Assembly (NCBI GenBank): GCA_935421135.1
Contig: OW285189.1
Span: forward strand, 12,173,072-12,237,071
DNA length: 64,000 nucleotides
Direction: 5' to 3'
Source of the DNA: Bugulina stolonifera
Lineage: Eukaryota; Bryozoa; Gymnolaemata; Cheilostomatida; Bugulidae
A model generated the notes under the pieces. The model was not told where the DNA came from and made no database searches. It worked only from the letters and a program-made list of their open reading frames with translations. Of the stretch, positions 57,135-64,000 are shown one piece after another. Every line of letters begins with the position of its first letter. Within the stretch, counting starts at the first letter, position 1. Made by a program: the position numbers and the translations under genes.

Positions 57135-60100
57135 CTAATTCTGTCCTAAAGGAACTAACGTTCCCCTTGAAGTATTGTCATTCGCTATAATAGAAAATTC
57201 ACAATATTATTGAATATGGTACAAACCTAGTCACATGATCCATAGCTATAATTGGTTAACATATTTCTACGGGTGACTAATGGCTAATGTATGCAAATTA
57301 AAAAAACTGTTGACCTGTTGACCTTTGTCATCAAATAACTCGGGTATGAGTAGAATTCATGGTAATTAAATTATATTGAATTATAATAAACAATACAAGT
57401 CACTACAATATAGCGGGTTTATATTTTTTGAAGTTGTCTTCTCCATAAAAGTGAGGAAAGATTAGAGTTCATCATGTATGTGAATCATGCATGTAGATAT
57501 AAATAATACAAAATCCAGGATTTTGGGATGTGGAATTAAGAATTGATGCAGAAGTTTAATACAGCAAAGAGGAATAAGGAAATAGGGTGTTGACTAATTA
57601 AATCATTTCAGACGGAATGCATGTGGGTTACGTTGTTATGGCTGGATTACTACGTCTATGAATAATAGTATAATAAGTACCATCGTCTTACCATATAGGA
57701 CCTAAATATAGTTTGCCTTGTATTACTGTTACAGTTACAAATTTATACCATTTACAGTGAAAATTTGAATTACAAGTTGTGTGTAAACAACCTATGTTAC
57801 CAAGGAATTATTTCAAATGTGGCCGATTATAACTTTTCATGAATGAAGTATCGTCAATAGTGCTGTGTGTAATATAATATAGCATACGGCTGATCAGGAA
57901 TAATATAATAATACTATAACTCTCCTGATGCTATTGTGTTGTATTGAGGGTTAGATATAATTAATTATAGATAGTAGATAACTGCTAAGGTAGTGCAATC
58001 TAGATTTACTAGCCTAGTATATGAAGATAGGTTTGTTTAGCGTTATAATTACCTGGACTGGGGTCAGGTGAACCAGTCTTCTTTGGGGAGATGAGAAATG
58101 CAGTTGGACTGTTTGAATATGGAATCTCTAACAGATCATTAGGAAGCTCATCCCAAATTCCATTCTGAAACAAAAATAAATAAATAAATATAGATTTCTC
58201 TTTTTCGTATTACCAGGAATCAAGTGACCTTCAAAGGATGATTAGTATAGATTTTTATGACAAGTTGCCAACATTGAAAAAACGTATAAGATGCTATTAA
58301 TTATTATGCCAACATGATTTCACACATTACATATTACATAACTGGATACAACGTAGATTAGTAGTAAGCCTAATCAGTTTTATACCGTACTATAATAATT
58401 ATTTATGTCGGCCAGTGCATGGTTACCCTATTTGTGGAGGCTCAGATTTCTTGCATGTAATTTCAGTTTCAGAATTGCCGTCATTTTATCAACTTGTGAG
58501 ATTCATCACAACTTTTGATAATATTAATTATACACAAGATAGATATTATTATCTACTGTTCTATGCCCATACCAGTCTATGGGAGTATTCAACCTGCTAG
58601 ATATATTCTACAGGTATATTGCTTGTTATATCAAAGAATGTACGAAAACTTGGCATCTAAGCCGAGATCTATTCTTTGTTACGGACCCAAAAAATCAGTT
58701 GTCTAGTTTACTCCTACCATATAACTTGATCCATTGAGATTATGGGCCCTTTGTGTATCTTTATCTTAACTTTCATTGTTCTTTACTTTTCTATTGTGTT
58801 GAGTAGTTTATTAGTATGTTCTAGTATTATAGACCGATAGTATGAGTTTCTACCAAGTGTAGTAAAAGTCTTTTGGGTGGGGTCCAATACGTACACTAAA
58901 TCTACGGATATATCGAAGGAACTTAAGCTATGTTGCTCAGTGCACTTGCATTGTAGTGAAACAGAGTAAATAATCTATTACAATCTGCCAGTTGCTCTGT
59001 GGGAATATGGGGCCCAGTCGGCCTGTAAGGATTGTACTATATGAACCTATATCAGCCTTAGTTATCAACCAACATATGAAAGGCTCCAAATGTTATTGAT
59101 TGTTTCCATGTTATTATTTATCTTCTTTTATCCCAGGTGGCAGGTAGTGGGCCCAAAACTCATTGGCGATACAGGAAGGAAATAGACGACACCCAATATA
59201 CATGTAATTACATTGAAATATACTCAACTATTTCTACGGAAATAGCAACATTCTCACACCTACAACATTTCAACAGCATAACGTAATCTGTAAGGGCAGT
59301 GACAAAAAAACGATTATTAGCCTCAAGTTCTGTATGATTTGCATTGTTTTAAGAGGGGGAGTAGAGCATAGATAACAGAAATGGTTATCATTCAGCTATT
59401 TACAATCGAGTTTGTCGACTGACTGCCTGCCTTGGAGCACCATTGTTTATCAGTGTTCCATTTTTGTTGACAGTATTTATTATTATAACAGAGTGAAAAA
59501 TCAATATTTAGCTCGCAAGGACATGACATTATATCATGGAAGATTTGAACGTGCGTAATATATCACTTATATACTAGAATAATACGTAAGAGGTGGGGGT
59601 TGCTATGTATTACAGTCATAGTAATATGGTTCACGCTTAATCCGATATTGCGCAAATGTGTAGTGCGGCATTTCCATTGACAAATAAATAGATGTTGGAT
59701 CAATACTTGGTATATATATCTGGTGGGGAATATAAATAGAGGTGCGGATGTTTATTTTAGTAACCGGTGGAAGGAACAAAATCCAATTTTACCATCTGAT
59801 AGAATATATTTGGAGCTACGCTAAAGTGAGACTAGGGATGATGACATTGTTAAATCATTTATAGGATCTAGTACATTGTAACAGCATATTTTTACTAAAA
59901 TGAATACCATATTATGGCCCAACAGCTATAACTGTAATCACATACAGGTTATCGCATCTTATTTCTAGGTTACAGTTTCGATATTTTGTGAAAGACCAAG
60001 TTGTAGCTTTACTGATTAGGTCTATATGTCCAAGAATTGAAATAGAGAGATAAGGTAGCCTACGCTTAACTAATGCTGCTGCGTAACTACTGCTGCCGCT

Positions 60101-63100
60101 GTATAGTCACCTTGCTGCTGTGACCTGCATATTACACTTCTCAGTAAACAAAACCAGTCAACAACCTGTTTATCTGATCATATTAAATTTATATATTATA
60201 ATAGTCATGGGAAATCACAAGCCTTGCACAAAAATAAAGGATTAGTATTTAGTGTGTGCAGTTGTTTTTCTAAGGAAATGTGTGAAAAGGCAGTTAAGGC
60301 ACAATCGATAAAGTTACTCATGTACAAATACTACAATAGATACTAGCTATGTACAATAAGAATTCACTATTCAGCTACAAATGTTAGCAATATGTCTGAT
60401 TATTATTTGTACATTGATCAATAATTTAGCTGCTTAGCTTATATATTGTGAGAATTAATAAACAATGGCAGCAGCAGGCAAATAACAGTTTGCTCCGGAC
60501 AAAAGTGCGAACAATGGCGCTGCAGTAGCATAAACAACTGTTATTTGTCACATAAATTGCACCCAACGTCTTTCTCTCTTATGGCCATTATTACAGTTAT
60601 GACATGGTGAATAGTGCAACAACTATTTGAATTTCTCTATCTGCATAACGCAGACATATCTTCGTATTCCATTACACAAATTACGTCCATAAAGGATACT
60701 TATTCTTTATAACCAATCAATATCAATATTTTTGTCTCAATGCAAGACACCTGCGTTATAGTACATGTAGTTGCACATTCATTATTTCAAGCAATGCAAT
60801 GTAATATCAGTATTAATGATTTTATATTCATTTCTAAATAAAATGAGCAAGTAATTGACTTCTAGCAGCAGAATCAGCAAGACACCGAGCGAGTGCACTA
60901 GTGTACACGTATGTCTAGAGACACCAGCACACTAGTGTACAAGTATGTCTAGGCACAGGGTAAAAGTACGTGTGGGAAAGGATTATTATTTTACCCCATA
61001 GGTATTACATTTTTAATGCAAATAAATACAAGTGTGTTCCTTTTAAAATTAATATAAATCTAAGGGAGGCATACACAAAGGCCTGAAACATCTGCATGAA
61101 TGTACACGTGTGTTCTTAGACATTCAATATATTGGTTTTATAAATTGGAGCGGAGCATGAAACATTATACGGCACATTTTGCCTGAGAGCACCAGTGCAG
61201 AGAAAACAGTCTTGTTTTGGTGTTTTGGCATATCTTATGTAATATTTCATATAACCATTAATATTCAAAAGTCCATGCAAAATAGTTGGCAAACGTTGAA
61301 TAGAATGCAATGAAATATCAGTAGTAATACGTTACAAAATGCATGAATGAACACAGAGCCAGTAGATATAATTATTCCTAGCCAGCCTATGACATAAATC
61401 ACCAATCTGTTGCAATAAGCTAGTATTGCCTAACTAATACTAAGTAACTGTAGACACTAGTATTCTCCAAAGGATCAAGGTGAGGCTATATTTAGTAACT
61501 TTGTAAGCAGTGAAAAATAAATATGGCAGTTAATGATTGATGACATCACAAACTGGTCACAGCTGAGTGATGAAACTAAACCTGACGTCTCTATATACAC
61601 ATTTGGATAATAACGATTATATCTTACGAACACTGGCGATTACACTTGACAATAACTATTATGGACATGTACGTGAGTACGAAAGGCAGTTACATAGACA
61701 TAAATCTTGGTCCTGGGACTTATGTCAAAATGCGTTTTAAATATCAAATAAATTATATTATTAATATACGTTGCAGTGAAGTATAACCGTATAACCGCAC
61801 AGTACAACATTGACTTGAGCCTTTTAAACCTCATTATGCATATTACATTTTTTAAATTGGGTTAATGCCAGCTATTCTTGGACTGATGGAATAGTTGTGA
61901 TGTCATATCAGTTATTACGTATCTCCATCCTGATTTATTATGTTAATCTAGTAACAAACGGGCCAATGCAACCGTGAGCTAACCCTGGCTTTTGACATTG
62001 GTTTTGCCACAACTGTCTGCAGTACATATCTGCACCAATTTCCTTTTTAATAACAAAATATTGTGTACTTTTTGCTTTGTCCTATGTGAAATAGTTAAAC
62101 AATGCATAGAATTTTTTTTATACAAACATAGAAGGGGAACTATTTAACAGGAAATATTGCCCAGAGATACTTTCAATGAAAACCATCTCCAAACATCATA
62201 TTAATGCCTATACCAACCTGTACATTGATCTCTGCAAGCAATGGATCCAACTCATCGCCATTATAGACGTCGGCCTCTGGGTGACCATTCACCTGCTTAA
62301 GGTTGACCTGTCCACCATGATGACCTTGTGTATGCATTACTGGAACATTGTGATATCCATTAGACTGGGACATCATGGCCGCCTGATGGTTGTTAATGAT
62401 CCTGAAATAGAGTGGAAAGTGTACATATAATTGGTGTTTTTATCACCTACGGTGTGCATGTTTATCACACCTCACAATTGGTCTGGCGTTCTAAACCGAG
62501 GTGTGGAAAGGAAGTGGGAGCCCTTTCAGCAAGTCAGCACTCTGGAAGGTGTTAGATAAACAGGTCTAGAGCGAAACAGCTCTGGATGAACTGTTTAACA
62601 GTGACACAATTCGCAACCATTACTATTGTGTAGGATGGAATAACATACATACCCAAGAGTAGGGGAATGATGGGGAGACTGGGACTGCTGGTGAGCATGG
62701 TGATGCATGTGGAGCAGAGACTGCTGCTGCTGATGTAGAGCTGGGTGCATGTGTACTGGCTGGTGGATACTACCATGTACATGCTTCATACCATTGCCTG
62801 CTATATGAAGCTCTTGTCCCTGTGACAGCGTATCCAACATTTCTGCAAGTAGTATGGATCAAAAATTATGTTTCTTACACAATTTTTTGATAAATGTGAT
62901 TTATATTCATATTACAGGCACTTACAATGTAATAGGTACGGATAAGTTCATTGAGGTAAGGCAGGCAGATACACACCTGGATGGACCATAGCTCTTTTTA
63001 TACCCATGGCATCTTTTTTATTCCACTTGAATATTTCTTCATCCATCTTTTTCATTTTAGCTGGATTCAGTGCCCAGAGACAGCCTTTTCTTGAGTTGGT

Positions 63101-64000
63101 GCCATCAGCATTCGGATTCTCTATCTTTTCAAAGCACTTGTTCAGTGATAGATTATGTCGCACTGAATTCTGCCAAAACATCAAAGTCATATCAAACAAA
63201 AAAACAAGAAATAATATAGTAGCGTGGCTTGAGTAAGCGACGCTATGTGATACTTGTTTGACCATCATGTATCTTTATGAAATTACAGAATACCAGCGGT
63301 GGTGTCAAAAATAAACGAAAATTTTCTTACCAGACTATAAATAAATGCTGCCTAGAAATTCTACCATCATAATGAATTTGATCTCTAGAATATACTGTGT
63401 TTATAGAGAGGGGAGAAGCAGCCTTTATTGATGAGAGGTTAAACAGCTGATATTTGTAACTTGCAGACAGAACAAAAGAACTGATTGCAAATCTATGTAA
63501 TTAGAGTAACAATAAAGGGACTAGTAAACCACAACAATTTGCTCCAACTAGTACTTAACAAAATAGGGCCCTGTCTACAGGTTATCTATATATTATTAGC
63601 ACTAGTTCATAAGCTGGCATTATGCCATTGCCCTAATATAAAAAACTTGGGCTTCACTAGGGAGTTGGCATTTGCATAGCCAGGCCTATTATATGCATGC
63701 ATTATTAACATGCCCATTGAGACTGGAAACCTAGCTTGTTTACTATCGCAATGTGGTTTGATTATCTGATATTGGATGATGAATCCCACGAAGAGCATCA
63801 GATATCAGCTCCTCTTATGAAAACATGGCCACCTCATGCCTTATGACAAAAATATAAGTAGAACAGTAAACCACAACTACGGTTATAATCCCATTTCATT
63901 TCTATCACTGATTGTACTATTCAATATCTAGGTCAATAACAATAAATCTAGGTCATAGGGCTACGTCTAACACTTACCTTCCAACCATCAGGAGCGGTCT
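57135..64000 (-). CDS. FoxN1/4: FoxN1/4-type forkhead transcription factor (5' end outside window)
   Basis: Exons on the minus strand, from the window edge down: 64000-63978 (partial), 63169-62977, 62842-62653, 62401-62218, 58164-58053, 57184-57135 (TAG stop). All junctions are GT-AG and in frame, giving 249 residues of the C-terminal part. The forkhead recognition region is TAPDGWK, then [20 protein letters not shown] and [20 protein letters not shown], the form typical of FoxN1/FoxN4 and not of FoxN2/3 or FoxJ. A His/Gln-rich segment follows (about residues 75-140), then an acidic, hydrophobic stretch ([18 protein letters not shown]), which may act as a transactivation region. The protein should bind DNA in the nucleus. 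The start and the N-terminal half of the forkhead domain are not in the window. If the exon ending at 62218 is not spliced, translation would stop at 62173 with a different short tail. Confidence 0.88.
58165..62217 (-). other. Large FoxN intron
   Basis: About 4 kb between the exons at 62218 and 58164. It has no coding exon I can support. Positions 60885-60955 carry a short tandem repeat (ACTAGTGTACA(C/A)GTATGTCTAG). The rest shows nothing recognisable. Confidence 0.5.

Overview
The window looks like nuclear DNA of an intron-rich, AT-rich invertebrate animal. It carries spliced metazoan genes (a vinculin relative, an F-BAR/SH3 adaptor and a FoxN-type forkhead factor), GT-AG introns from about 90 bp to several kb, a BEL/Pao LTR retrotransposon, several short inverted-repeat elements and many minisatellites. 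Short TACATGTA-type motifs occur throughout. The compact vinculin relative and the FoxN1/4-type gene would fit an early-branching animal such as a demosponge, but the phylum is an inference of low certainty. No bacterial, organellar or viral coding region was seen apart from the retrotransposon.

Region 1 (1740-10766, + strand): 15 coding exons, joined in frame, give a 598-residue vinculin-family protein with a proline-rich linker and a vinculin-type tail. The N-terminal head bundle is absent or lies upstream of the window. Its introns hold a pogo-like 188-bp MITE, a 195-bp palindromic element and a diverged tandem duplication.

Region 2 (10767-17918): intergenic, dominated by about 31 copies of a 45-bp minisatellite that is open in several frames on both strands but is not convincingly coding.

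Region 3 (17919-53891, + strand): one large gene of 20 exons (about 1044 codons; two alternative first exons) encoding an N-terminal F-BAR/FCH region, a coiled segment, a long Ser/basic-rich linker and two adjacent C-terminal SH3-like domains that resemble the STAC tandem. Its introns hold most of the repeats, including a 92-bp hAT-like hairpin MITE with an 8-bp target duplication and a full-length BEL/Pao element (36798-45260) with apparently identical LTRs and one uninterrupted 2013-codon gag-pol ORF.

Region 4 (57135-64000, - strand): the 3' part of a FoxN1/4-type forkhead transcription factor gene, converging on the F-BAR/SH3 gene. Six exons were assembled; the 5' part runs off the window.

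Exon structures were built by hand from reading-frame continuity, splice signals and recall of protein families. The total coding length of each complete model is a multiple of three, which supports the joins, but no transcript or database was consulted.
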